DNA from: an uncultured Steroidobacter sp.
GTDB lineage: Bacteria; Pseudomonadota; Gammaproteobacteria; Steroidobacterales; Steroidobacteraceae
Direction of reading: 5' to 3'
Assembly (NCBI GenBank): GCA_946478975.1
Contig: CAMLEO010000055.1
Span: 1 to 28,830 of the forward strand
Length of the DNA stretch: 28,830 nucleotides
A program made the translations under genes and the position numbers. The notes under the pieces are model-generated. The model did not search any database, was not told the origin of the DNA, and saw only the letters and a list, made by a program, of their open reading frames with translations. Positions within the stretch are counted from its first letter, which is position 1, and each line of letters opens with the position of its first letter. This document shows positions 16,948 through 24,754 of the stretch, piece by piece.

Positions 16948-17748
16948 CTAGCCGTTTCGGTAGCGTCGCGGCGGGACGCCGAACTGGCGGGTGAAACATC
17001 GTGTCAGGTGGCTTTGATCGTAGAAGCCGCAGGAGATCGCGACCTCAGCCAGCGCCCTGCCCGCCAGTATTTGACGACGCGCGTGCGCCAGGCGTCGTTG
17101 CATGATGTATGCGTGCGGCGTCAGGCCGAGCTCGCGTGCGAAGGCTCGCAGCAGCTGAAAACGACTGACTCCAGTCTCATTGGCCAGATCGGCCAGCGAC
17201 CACGGCGCTGTCGGATCGTCATCGATCTTCTGCCGGGCTCGCCGGATGTCCGCAGTCGCGCTTGTCAGCCTGGCTTGTGACGTTGAGTGGCGAAGGAGAC
17301 CCGCGACGAACGTCAGCAGATTCGTATCCGCCGCCATTCCAGCATCGCGCTCATCAGCGTTCGTGTAAGCGAACAAGGCTTCGAACGTCGGGCGTAACGC
17401 CGGGTCGGCAAACACCGGCGCTCGAAACGTGAGCTCCGAACGTCGGCCATCCAGAATGTCCGATCGCGCCTGCTCGATTACTTCGGGATCGAAATAAAAC
17501 ATCCGCCAGCAGCGTCGCCGCCGGCCCACCGCGTGCCCGTCATGCACTTCGCCGGGGTTCACGCAAATGAAACTTCTCGGCCCCGCCTCGACCTGCCCTC
17601 GCCCGCTCCACGAGCTGTGCCCGCCCTGATCCACCACACCCACACCATACTGATCATGCGTGTGCCGCGGAAACGAACGCTCGCTCGCGGCGGACATCGG
17701 ATTGATGCCCGCAATCGGAAACTCGTGAAATTGAATCGACTCGCGCAC
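16948..17748 (-). CDS. AraC-family transcriptional regulator
   Basis: About 266 residues from GTG at 17748, six bases after the VOC gene stop. The N-terminal cupin-like ligand domain has SFPRHTHDQYGVGVV and FICVNPGEVHDGHA. The C-terminal domain (about 165-264) has both AraC helix-turn-helices, LADLANETGVSRFQLLRAF and LAEVAISCGFYDQSHLTRCF, and ends RQFGVPPRRYRNG. ATG at 17697 would cut into the cupin strand. It follows the VOC gene in the same direction, probably one operon; ligand unknown. Confidence 0.87.
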   Translation of the reverse strand: MRESIQFHEFPIAGINPMSAASERSFPRHTHDQYGVGVVDQGGHSSWSGRGQVEAGPRSFICVNPGEVHDGHAVGRRRRCWRMFYFDPEVIEQARSDILDGRRSELTFRAPVFADPALRPTFEALFAYTNADERDAGMAADTNLLTFVAGLLRHSTSQARLTSATADIRRARQKIDDDPTAPWSLADLANETGVSRFQLLRAFARELGLTPHAYIMQRRLAHARRQILAGRALAEVAISCGFYDQSHLTRCFTRQFGVPPRRYRNG

Positions 17749-17753
17749 GCGGC

Positions 17754-18155
17754 TTATTTCAGCGGACCGCCGATGGACCAGTGGTGACCAAACGGATCCT
17801 TCACCTGCCCGTAACGCGCGCCCCAGAACTGATTGTCCAGCGGCGTCAACACTTGCGCCCCCGCCTTCACCGCTCGCTCCCACGCTACGTCTGCGTCCGG
17901 CACCTCGATATGGATGACGAACGTCGTGCCGCCCAGCCGCGTCGGCGATTTTGCCGGCTGCCCGCCGAACTCAGGAAATTCATCGTTCAAAAACAGCGCG
18001 CCGCTGCCGATGGTCAAGTGAGCATGCATCACCCTCTTGCCATCCTCAGCCATGTGCTTGTTGTTACAAACGGCGCCAAACGCCTGCTCATAAAACGCGA
18101 TCGCCGCCACACCGTCGGATACCACCAAATGCGGAGTCGGAGCACCTGTACTCAT
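17754..18155 (-). CDS. VOC-family (glyoxalase-like, PhnB-type) protein
   Basis: 133 residues. The sequence has the PhnB-like VOC form: TPHLVVSDGVAAIAFYEQAFGA at the start, a central GSGALFLNDEFPE, and a C-terminal RYGQVKDPFGHHWSI. The family includes metal-dependent lyases, dioxygenases and resistance proteins; the reaction here is unknown. AGGAGGG nine bases upstream of ATG is a strong ribosome binding site. Confidence 0.9.
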   Translation of the reverse strand: MSTGAPTPHLVVSDGVAAIAFYEQAFGAVCNNKHMAEDGKRVMHAHLTIGSGALFLNDEFPEFGGQPAKSPTRLGGTTFVIHIEVPDADVAWERAVKAGAQVLTPLDNQFWGARYGQVKDPFGHHWSIGGPLK

Positions 18156-18221
18156 GAGAATCCCTCCTGGTTTGTGCGCGGATATCCTAGCACCGCGCCC
18201 TCAAGATCGGACGGTCCCTCT

Positions 18222-18479
18222 CTAACAGGCACAGCCTGGCCCGACATGGCAGATTTTATCCTGAGCAATGCACGTGTCCCCACAAGGCTTGCCCTTGGTG
18301 CAGACCCTGCAGCACCTAGCCTCGCTCGCACGCTCCTGACCGAGGGATGCGCGGAACGGACTCGATTGAGCCGAAGCTGCGATAGCACGATGCACGACTT
18401 GCCCAGTGGCCAGTTCTTGGTGGTCGGCATTCGCAGCATTCACAGCACACAGCAGCGGTAAGAGAATCCAAGCACGCAT
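18222..18479 (-). CDS. Small secreted cysteine-rich protein
   Basis: 85 residues. Signal peptide MRAWILLPLLCAVNAANA, probably cleaved before DHQ. The last 30 residues hold eight cysteines, with the pattern CCx2Cx5Cx3Cx6Cx5CxC, including KGKPCGDTCIAQDK and HVGPGCAC. I recall this tail from small proteins of unknown function in several proteobacteria. The spacing suggests either a disulfide knot in the periplasm or a metal site. GGGGAG upstream of ATG supports the start. A TATAGA box at 18515-18520 (minus strand) may be its -10 element. Confidence 0.72.
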   Translation of the reverse strand: MRAWILLPLLCAVNAANADHQELATGQVVHRAIAASAQSSPFRASLGQERASEARCCRVCTKGKPCGDTCIAQDKICHVGPGCAC

Positions 18480-18808
18480 CGATCTTCTCCCCTAGAGCAC
18501 TTGTTTTTTTGAGTTCTATACAGCCGATGTTTAGTTCGAATTTGGCTGTTGCGCGATCCATAAGAACATGGCGCGCAGGTGCCTACAATTGTGACGTGGC
18601 CGCCGATGTCACACATCCGCGAGCGCGGAGATCACACAGAAGACAAGCACGGTCTTTGCGCGCAGTCGGCGTGCGGTTATTTGATTCCATCAGGGCGCGC
18701 CTGATACCCACCAACGCCGCAGAAGCAGCACCATCCAAGAAGGAGAGCGCTTGGCCAACACACCGTGATTCTCTTGGCAATCAACGCATTGGAGGGTGGG
18801 AAACGCTT
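18480..18808. other. Intergenic stretch between the Cys-rich gene and the AbiE locus
   Basis: Apart from a possible minus-strand promoter near 18515-18520 and an inverted repeat ACAGCC-N18-GGCTGT (18520-18549), I see no gene, RNA or repeat here. Short open frames lack family character and initiation signals. Base composition is less GC-biased than in the neighbouring genes, in keeping with an insertion boundary. Confidence 0.4.
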
Positions 18809-18854
18809 GGGTAATAGTCGAGCCATTTGTTCACAAATGGTGCTATTATTACCC
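18809..18854 (+). promoter_or_regulatory. 46-base nested dyad with extended -10 upstream of abiEi
   Basis: Two perfect inverted repeats share one centre (18831/18832): outer arms GGGTAATA (18809-18816) and TATTACCC (18847-18854), inner arms CCATTTGT (18823-18830) and ACAAATGG (18833-18840). The right arm contains TGCTATTAT (18841-18849), an extended -10 box. AbiEi proteins are known to repress their own operon through inverted repeats, so this is the likely operator-promoter. Transcription would start about at the GTG start codon, giving a leaderless message. Confidence 0.65.
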
Positions 18855-18857
18855 ACC

Positions 18858-19463
18858 GTGAAGACCCGCGACCTCGACACTGCCCTGCAAACCTTTCGAG
18901 ACAAAGGCGGCACGCTGCGCACGCGCGATCTAATTTCGCTGGGCGTGCACACCGACGCGCTCTATGCGCTCCGCGACAGTGGACAGATCGTCGAGCTGGG
19001 ACGGGGCCTTTATCGCCTGGCGGAGATAGGAGAGGCGGAACATCCGGACCTCGCGGTCGTGGCTGCCCGCGCTCCAAACGCAGCAATCTGCCTGATCAGC
19101 GCGCTGTCCTATCACGAGATCACTACGCAGATTCCGTCGGTCGTCCACCTGGCCGTCCCACGAGGAAACTATCACCGCATCACTCTGCCGATTCCCGTCG
19201 CCGTCTATCGCTTCGATCCGAAGACATTTCACGAAGGCCTCGAGACACACCGCGTCGGGGAGATGCCGGTGAAGATCTACAGTGCCGCGCGCACCGTGGT
19301 CGATTGCTTCAAGTTTAGAAACAAACTCGGACTGGATGTTGCTCTAGAGGCGCTACGCCTGGCACGGCAGCGCAAGCGGGTGCAAAACCGCGAGCTGCTG
19401 CGCTACGCACGGATGCTTCGTGTCGAGAAGCCCATGTCACCCTATCTGCAGGCGATCGAATGA
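18858..19463 (+). CDS. AbiEi-type antitoxin/transcription factor (type IV toxin-antitoxin)
   Basis: 201 residues from GTG at 18858. The N-terminal winged helix (TRDLDTALQTFRDKGGTLRTRDLISLGVHTDALYALRDSGQIVELGRGLYRLAE) is typical of AbiEi, followed by the C-terminal antitoxin domain with ARAPNAAICLISALSYHEIT and IYSAARTVVDCFKFRNKLG. It neutralises the AbiEii nucleotidyltransferase and represses the operon. GTG was preferred because the operator ends four bases before it; ATG at 18837 lies inside the operator and would add seven residues. No Shine-Dalgarno is visible for either. Its stop codon overlaps the toxin start. Confidence 0.82.
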   Translation: MKTRDLDTALQTFRDKGGTLRTRDLISLGVHTDALYALRDSGQIVELGRGLYRLAEIGEAEHPDLAVVAARAPNAAICLISALSYHEITTQIPSVVHLAVPRGNYHRITLPIPVAVYRFDPKTFHEGLETHRVGEMPVKIYSAARTVVDCFKFRNKLGLDVALEALRLARQRKRVQNRELLRYARMLRVEKPMSPYLQAIE

Positions 19464-20370
19464 GCGAGAAGCGGAACGTCGTCGCCTCCGTGCTCGCGCG
19501 ACTTCGCAGCACGGCGAAATCGAGCGGAGCGCCATTCCAACAAGTACTTCAGCAGTACGCCATCGAACGATTCCTATATCGCATCTCGAAGTCACAACAC
19601 GCCCAAACCGTTGTCCTGAAAGGTGCGTTGCTGTTGAAGACAATTGGCGTTCCTCGGGCTCGCCCCACGATCGACATCGACATGCTTCGGAAAGGCAGCG
19701 CCGATCAGGCGGCTCTGATTGCATTGGTGAAAGATTGCGCAACTCTGCAAGTGCCTCCAGACGGTCTCACCTTTCTCGAAGAAAGCGCCGTGGCCGAAAA
19801 ATCACTAAGGAGTCGGAATACGAAGGCACACGCGTTCTCATGGACGCACGCATGGACAACGTGCGACTCAGGATTCAAATAGATTTCGGCGTGGGCGACG
19901 TCATGACGCCCGGACCGCGGCTGATCGAGTATCCGGCGCTCCTGGAGAGCGACACGATCCGATTGTTGGCTTACCCGATCGAGTCCGCCATCGCAGAGAA
20001 GCTCCAGGCAATGGTCGCGCTGGGTGGCGCCAACAGTCGCATGAAAGACTTCTACGATGTTTGGATGTGCTCGCGACATCTGGAACTTTCCGGGGATACG
20101 CTTGCCAGCGCGATCGAAGCTACTTTCCGAAATCGAAAAACGAGTGTGCCCATGGTGCTGGACGCGCTCACCAGCAGGTTTGCCGACGAGCATCGCGCTC
20201 AGTGGAATGCGTTTGCGAAAAAGATCGGCGAGGATTCGCTGCGAGACGAACTCGGCCGCATCATCGAAGACCTCAATGTCTTCGTTCACCCGTTGCTTCA
20301 GTCATTGACGACCGGTGAGAAGCTGCGCGACAGGTGGACCGCCCAAACGGGTTGGACACGGTCCAACTAG
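19460..20370 (+). pseudogene. AbiEii-type nucleotidyltransferase toxin with a one-base frameshift
   Basis: The first part, from ATG at 19460 (overlapping the antitoxin stop), reads to 19882 and carries QTVVLKGALLLKTIG and RPTIDIDM, the nucleotidyltransferase active-site region with paired Asp. After GAAAAATC near 19797 it loses similarity, while the -1 frame continues with KITKESEYEG, RIQIDFGVGD, YPIESAIAEKLQAM and NSRMKDFYDVW, all AbiEii features, up to the stop at 20370. Restoring one A in the five-A run gives a single 303-residue protein of normal family length. Possible explanations are a sequencing error, a real loss, or slippage on the A run. If real, the truncated 140-residue product probably lacks toxicity. 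Confidence 0.8.
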
Positions 20371-20389
20371 CACCCGCTGAAACATCTCA

Positions 20390-20806
20390 CTATTGAATCT
20401 GCCCCATCTGCCTCAGCAACGTCAGATCGTCCGTCAGGCGCCAGTGCTGCCAGATCCTGCCGTCGCGGATCCATTCGATCTGCATCTGGCGCACGTCGAT
20501 GCGGCCGCCGGAGGCGGGGATGCCGAAGAGTTCGGCGCCGTGGACGCCGGTCAGGCGTACGTATGCCATGACTTTATCTTCGGCGATGACGAGATCGAGG
20601 ATGTCGTAGTGCAGGCCGGAGATGCCGTGGCGCATGGCGAGCACGATGGGTTTGAGATCGGCGGGGCCCGGGCGGGGATTTGGGAGGCCGGGGCTGTGAT
20701 TCAAGTAATCGGGTGTCAGCAACTCGTCGAGCACATCGACGCGGCCTTGGTTCCAGACTTCGTTGAAATAACGTTGGATCAGCTTACGATTGTGGTCGAG
20801 CGACAT
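20390..20806 (-). CDS. SnoaL-like ester cyclase/NTF2-fold protein
   Basis: 138 residues. SnoaL-like features: an N-terminal helix HNRKLIQRYFNEVWNQGRVDVLDELL, DYLNHSPGLPNP, GLHYDILDLVIAEDKVMAYVRLTGVH and a C-terminal IEWIRDGRIWQHWRLTDDLTLLRQMG. The fold can act as a cyclase or isomerase, or bind small ligands; no reaction can be assigned. GAGGAG upstream supports the start. Divergent from a Crp-type regulator 73 bases away, which may control it. Converges with the AbiEii remnant. Confidence 0.87.
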   Translation of the reverse strand: MSLDHNRKLIQRYFNEVWNQGRVDVLDELLTPDYLNHSPGLPNPRPGPADLKPIVLAMRHGISGLHYDILDLVIAEDKVMAYVRLTGVHGAELFGIPASGGRIDVRQMQIEWIRDGRIWQHWRLTDDLTLLRQMGQIQ

Positions 20807-20879
20807 GACGGCGGGCTCCTCACTGCGAGGGCGACATCATCAGCGCAGCGGCCGAGCGCGTCATTGATCCGGGTTAATC

Positions 20880-21473
20880 ATGAGCGAATGTATCAGCCTC
20901 ACACTACTCGACAAGCTCCAAGCCGCCGCACAAGTGCGGCTGCCTCATCGTGAGCGCATCGAGCGAGCCATCCAGCTCGTCCGGCTGGCACCGGGCGAAT
21001 TTGCGTTTCGTCAGGGCGAGCGGGAACGAGCGGTATACGTCGTTCGCAGCGGTTTGTTGAAGCAGTACTACACGGACGAAGGCGGCGACAGCTGGATCAA
21101 GAGCTTCACGCCTGAAGGCAGCGTGTTCGCTTGCATCGAGGCGCTCGAAGGCGATTCGCCGGTCTCGTTCAGCAGCGAAGCGATCGAACCGTCGGTGGTC
21201 GAGCGCATCGACTATCGGATGATTCAAACACTCGCGGCCGAATCGATCGAGTGGCAGCGAGCCACGGCCGCTGCCTACACGATGCTGGCGAGAATCAAAG
21301 TTCGACGCGAGCGTGACCTGCTGATGTTGACGGCCGAACAGTTGTACGAACAGTTCGTCGCGGATGCGCCCGAACTGAGCGAACGCATTCCGCAGAAGGA
21401 TCTCGCCGGCTACCTGGGCGTCACGCCCGTCGGCTTGAACCGCATCGTCAAGCGGTGCCGCTCGCGTCGATAG
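20880..21473 (+). CDS. Crp/Fnr-type transcriptional regulator
   Basis: 197 residues. An N-terminal cyclic-nucleotide-binding-like beta barrel (about 35-120; FAFRQGERERAVYVVRSGLLKQYY, GSVFACIEAL) is followed by a dimer helix and a short C-terminal helix-turn-helix (RIPQKDLAGYLGVTPVGLNRIVKR). No FNR-type cysteine cluster. The phosphate-binding cassette Arg of CRP is not evident, so cAMP binding is doubtful. Divergent from the SnoaL-like gene. No clear ribosome binding site before ATG. Confidence 0.87.
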   Translation: MSECISLTLLDKLQAAAQVRLPHRERIERAIQLVRLAPGEFAFRQGERERAVYVVRSGLLKQYYTDEGGDSWIKSFTPEGSVFACIEALEGDSPVSFSSEAIEPSVVERIDYRMIQTLAAESIEWQRATAAAYTMLARIKVRRERDLLMLTAEQLYEQFVADAPELSERIPQKDLAGYLGVTPVGLNRIVKRCRSRR

Positions 21474-21477
21474 CACA

Positions 21478-21957
21478 TCAATTCGTGCCGTCGAGATAGT
21501 CCGTGACTGCATCACGGCTCGGCGTCAGCCCTCGCAGCTGAAGCAGCGCGCCGGCGTTGCCTCGGTGATAGGTGCCGTGCATACAAACATGCAGAATGAT
21601 CTCGCCCCGAGTCATGCGCGCAGGCTTACCGCTCGTGAACGTGAATTCGAGCGGCTGCTCGAAATCGCTGTCTTTCAGGCCGGCCACGTAATAGGCGTAC
21701 CAATCGTCGAGCTCTTTGGCGCCGCTCGCCAGTGCTTTGAGCTCCGGCATGGTTTCCGAGCGCGGCGCCGTGAACGTATGCGGCATACCCAGCAGGTGAT
21801 GCTGAAAGATTCGGTCGACGGTGTGGATGTGATCGAGGATGCGCATCAACAGCGAAGTGTCCTCGGTGCTCAGCCGCTCGATGTTCCTGTCGATCGCATC
21901 GTACAGGCCGCGATCGGCCCAGCGCTTGACGTTGATGAGCTGGCAGTAAGGGGTCAT
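21478..21957 (-). CDS. DinB-family putative metal-dependent protein
   Basis: 159 residues from ATG at 21957. DinB four-helix bundle features: LINVKRWADRGLYDAI, RILDHIHTVDRIFQHHLLG and HVCMHGTYHRGNAGALLQLRG, with His43/45 and His127/His131 as probable metal ligands. The family is often linked to thiol transfer or damage responses; activity unknown. A longer frame upstream covers the divergent TetR gene and is not used. It lies 90 bases from that gene, around a shared palindrome, so it is probably repressed by it. Confidence 0.88.
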   Translation of the reverse strand: MTPYCQLINVKRWADRGLYDAIDRNIERLSTEDTSLLMRILDHIHTVDRIFQHHLLGMPHTFTAPRSETMPELKALASGAKELDDWYAYYVAGLKDSDFEQPLEFTFTSGKPARMTRGEIILHVCMHGTYHRGNAGALLQLRGLTPSRDAVTDYLDGTN

Positions 21958-21998
21958 GGATGAGAGTCTCCGGTTGCAATTTCGTTCGACGGGAGCAG

Positions 21999-22020
21999 AA
22001 TACGAGCGATCGCTCGCATT
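21999..22020. promoter_or_regulatory. Palindromic operator between DinB and TetR genes
   Basis: CGAGCGATCGCTCG (22003-22016) is a perfect 14-base palindrome. With flanks it becomes a 22-base dyad, AAT-AC and GC-ATT on the two sides, with a single mismatched pair. It sits midway in the 90-base divergent region, 28 bases before the tetR start, as expected for a TetR-family operator controlling both genes. Confidence 0.65.
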
Positions 22021-22047
22021 CACTACTCGCATTCGGAGCGTGGTTCG

Positions 22048-22671
22048 ATGGCGCGCAAAGCCGCTACAAAACCCAGGAAACAAGCCACTCAGGAGCGTTC
22101 CCGAGCCACGGTCGATGCATTGATCGAGGCGACTGCTCGCATTCTGGTGCGCGAAGGCTTCGATAAGGCCAGCACCAACCACATCGCCGAGACGGCGGGC
22201 GTGAGCGTCGGCTCGCTGTATCAATACTTCCCCAGCAAGGAGGCACTCGTTGCGGCCGTGATCGATCGCCACCATGAAGAGCTGATGCAAGTGGTGCGCG
22301 TCGCGCTTGCGGACGTCGCGGCGCTGCCGATCAAGCAAGGGGTGCGCAAGCTCGTCACCGCGGCGATCGATGCGCATCGGGTCGATCCGAAATTGCATCG
22401 TGTGCTGGCCGAGCAGATTCCCCGCACCGGCAAGCTCGAGAGCGTGGAAGTATTCAACCGGGAGGCGTACGCGCTATTTCGAAACTATCTCGAAAGCCAC
22501 CGCAATGAGTTCCGCGCGTTGGACCTGGAGCTGGCGGCGTTCGTGTGCGTGACATCGATCGAGGCGCTGACGCACACAGCAGTCATCCATCACGCTGAAA
22601 TGCTTTCGGACCAAGCGACGGAAGCGCTCATCGACGAAGCGACGCGGCTGGTGACTCGCTATCTGCAGTAG
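22048..22671 (+). CDS. TetR-family transcriptional regulator
   Basis: 207 residues. Basic tail, then a TetR DNA-binding domain (about 15-65) with ATARILVREGFDKASTNHIAETAGVSVGSLYQYFPSKEALVAAV. The C-terminal domain has VDPKLHRVLAEQIPRTGKLE and a histidine-rich helix THTAVIHHAEML. GGAG nine bases upstream of ATG. Divergent from the DinB-like gene, which is its likely target together with itself; inducer unknown. Converges with the sigma54 activator gene. Confidence 0.9.
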   Translation: MARKAATKPRKQATQERSRATVDALIEATARILVREGFDKASTNHIAETAGVSVGSLYQYFPSKEALVAAVIDRHHEELMQVVRVALADVAALPIKQGVRKLVTAAIDAHRVDPKLHRVLAEQIPRTGKLESVEVFNREAYALFRNYLESHRNEFRALDLELAAFVCVTSIEALTHTAVIHHAEMLSDQATEALIDEATRLVTRYLQ

Positions 22672-22680
22672 CAAACGCGC

Positions 22681-24525
22681 TCAGTCACCTAGCAGCTTGC
22701 GCCGGTACAGCGTGCTGCGGCTGATGCCCAAGCGACGAGCCGCCGCTGAAACATTGCCGCCGCAGTCATCGAGCGCGGCCCGCATCGCTTCGAACTCGAC
22801 GCTCGTGAGCGTGCCGCCGCCCGGAATCGCTCTTTGCTCGGCTTTGGCGGCAGCACGAACCTCCGAGGGAAGATCGTTAACACTCAGCGGCTCGCCGTGC
22901 ATCACCATCACCTGCAACGAACGCAGCACACCGGCGAGCTGGCGATAATTTCCTGGCCAGTCGTATGCGGCCATTCGGTCGAGCACATCGGATGGCAGCT
23001 GCAGATCGGGATCAGTCACGAGCCGTTCCCACAGATCAACGATCACGGTCAGCAGATCCGCCTGCTCTCGGAGCGGCGGCAACGTCACGGTGTGATGAGC
23101 GATTCGGTAGTACAAGTCGGCGCGGAACAGCCCCTGCTGGACCAGATCGCGCAGCGGCCGATGTGTGCTGCAGATGAGGCCGAAACGTACCGGCAGCGGC
23201 CGACTGCCACCAACCGGCACGACCTCGCGATCCTGCAAGACACGCAGGAGTCTCGACTGCAGTTCCAGCGGCATATCGCCGATCTCATCGAGCAGCATCA
23301 CCCCGCCTTGCGCGCGGCGTAACAATCCCACCGCACCTTGTTTGCGAGCACCGGTGAATGCGCCGGCTTCGTAACCAAACAATTCCGATTCGATCAAGCT
23401 CGCCGGCAGCGCCGCGCAGTTGGCGGCAACGAACGGGCCGTTCGACCATTTGCTCATCGCATGCAGCCGCCGCGCGCAGATCTCTTTGCCGACGCCAGTC
23501 TCGCCGAGCACCAGCACCGGAATGTCCGCATCGAGCATGCGCGCCGCCTGCCGTTGCATTTTCTCCAGCGAGAGATCGGAGATGATTGGCTCCGCCGGCG
23601 TCGCTTGTTTCGAAGCCGGCACCGACGCAGTAACGCGACCACCATCGGCGCGAGACCGAACCGTGCGGCCGTCGATCAATGAAAGCTGCGTGACATTGGA
23701 CAGGTTCGCGGGACGAGTCGCGAACAGCTCATCGAACTGCTGCTTGCCCAGCACCGACCAATCCAGGCCCAACAGCCCGAGCCCATAACGATTCGCCGCG
23801 ATCAGGCACCGGTCGCGAAACACCAGCACACCTTCGTGCGACGTGCCGAGCAGAGCGCCGTCGCTGTGCACGCGTAGCACTTCGCAGCCCTCGGGCGTCG
23901 TTTCAAACATTCGATGCTCGATGTGGTCGACTGCGAGCCGCACCATGCCCAGCGCATGCGTGTGCGCGACAGTCGACGGGCCCGACAGATCCAACGCTCC
24001 TAGCACCCTGCCCCGCGGATCGAGAATGGGCGCGGCGTAACAACTCAATATTCCATGCGGCTCGAAGAAATGTTCGGCACCCCGAACTTCAACCGCGCGG
24101 CGCTCGGTAAGCGCCGTGCCGATTGCATTCGTCCCCGTCGCCGTCTCATGCCACGCGACGCCGGGCCTCAACGCGACGCGGGCCGCGCGAGTCGCAAACT
24201 CGGCGCTGCCCAACGCATCGAGAATCATCCCTTGTGCGTTACTCAATATGACGACGCAGTTTGTATCGCAAGCATCCGCGAACAGCGCTTCCAGCTCGGA
24301 GCGACAAAGCCGATTCAACTCTTCGTTGCGGCCCCGAATATCACTGAGCTCCCGCGTGCTCACCGGCTCGATGCTCGGTGCAACAGTAGTATCGAGCCCC
24401 ATGCCGCGGCATCGTTGCCACGAGCGCAGAATCGTGTCCGGCACCAGCCCGGTCGGCGCACAGCCGTTCTCGAAAAACTGGCGGCGCGCGGTACGAATCG
24501 AGAGCTGTTGAGAGGTCGGTCGCAT
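22681..24525 (-). CDS. Sigma54-dependent activator, AcoR-like (GAF, AAA+, Fis domains)
   Basis: 614 residues from ATG at 24525. A GAF-like sensory domain (about 70-205) has the AcoR-type [20 protein letters not shown] and [16 protein letters not shown]. The AAA+ domain has Walker A GETGVGKE (341-348), the sigma54-contacting GAFTGA loop (388-393), Walker B LLDEIGD (Asp413, Glu414) and FRADLYYR with the arginine fingers. A Fis-type helix-turn-helix closes the protein ([21 protein letters not shown]). Such proteins respond to acetoin, alcohols or aldehydes. It is divergent from an aldehyde dehydrogenase gene with a sigma54 promoter, its evident target. A palindrome 13 bases before its own start suggests autoregulation. 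Confidence 0.93.
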   Translation of the reverse strand: MRPTSQQLSIRTARRQFFENGCAPTGLVPDTILRSWQRCRGMGLDTTVAPSIEPVSTRELSDIRGRNEELNRLCRSELEALFADACDTNCVVILSNAQGMILDALGSAEFATRAARVALRPGVAWHETATGTNAIGTALTERRAVEVRGAEHFFEPHGILSCYAAPILDPRGRVLGALDLSGPSTVAHTHALGMVRLAVDHIEHRMFETTPEGCEVLRVHSDGALLGTSHEGVLVFRDRCLIAANRYGLGLLGLDWSVLGKQQFDELFATRPANLSNVTQLSLIDGRTVRSRADGGRVTASVPASKQATPAEPIISDLSLEKMQRQAARMLDADIPVLVLGETGVGKEICARRLHAMSKWSNGPFVAANCAALPASLIESELFGYEAGAFTGARKQGAVGLLRRAQGGVMLLDEIGDMPLELQSRLLRVLQDREVVPVGGSRPLPVRFGLICSTHRPLRDLVQQGLFRADLYYRIAHHTVTLPPLREQADLLTVIVDLWERLVTDPDLQLPSDVLDRMAAYDWPGNYRQLAGVLRSLQVMVMHGEPLSVNDLPSEVRAAAKAEQRAIPGGGTLTSVEFEAMRAALDDCGGNVSAAARRLGISRSTLYRRKLLGD

Positions 24526-24538
24526 GTTGCACTCTCGC

Positions 24539-24557
24539 CTGTCGCAAATTGCGACAG
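24539..24557. promoter_or_regulatory. Perfect palindrome, probable upstream activating sequence
   Basis: CTGTCGCAA-A-TTGCGACAG is a perfect 9-1-9 palindrome. A further half-site, CTGTCGCAG (24570-24578), and a weaker one, CTGTTGCGG (24558-24566), follow directly. The centre lies about 150 bases from the sigma54 promoter of the aldehyde dehydrogenase gene, a usual distance for an enhancer-bound activator. It is next to the activator gene, so it is its likely binding site. Confidence 0.7.
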
Positions 24558-24697
24558 CTGTTGCGGAATCTGTCGCAGGATGCCACGCAATCACGGCTGC
24601 CGGTCGATACCCAATTCCCGCAGTCAGCTGTGGCTACCCCGTGCCTCATCTCACGTTTTCAGGCACTTGCACCAGCCCTTCCGGAGCGAATCGCAGC

Positions 24698-24712
24698 TGG
24701 CACGGTTGCTGC
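24698..24712 (+). promoter_or_regulatory. Sigma54 (RpoN) promoter of the aldehyde dehydrogenase gene
   Basis: TGGCACGGTTGCTGC carries GG (24699-24700) and GC (24711-24712) ten bases apart, with the full TGGCAC -24 element and CTGC as the -12 element. Transcription would start near 24724, about 20 bases before the AGGAGG at 24744. Confidence 0.72.
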
Positions 24713-24754
24713 TCTCCTCACCTCGGGCCGCAAATACATTATCAGGAGGCTACC

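Noticed and set aside
18583..18780. 65-codon minus-strand open frame in the gap before abiEi
   Set aside because: No ribosome binding site, no recognisable domain, and composition typical of random frames.
20865..20880. Possible FNR-type box TTGATCCGGGTTAA before the Crp-type gene
   Set aside because: Only the left half-site fits the consensus and the encoded regulator has no FNR cysteine cluster.
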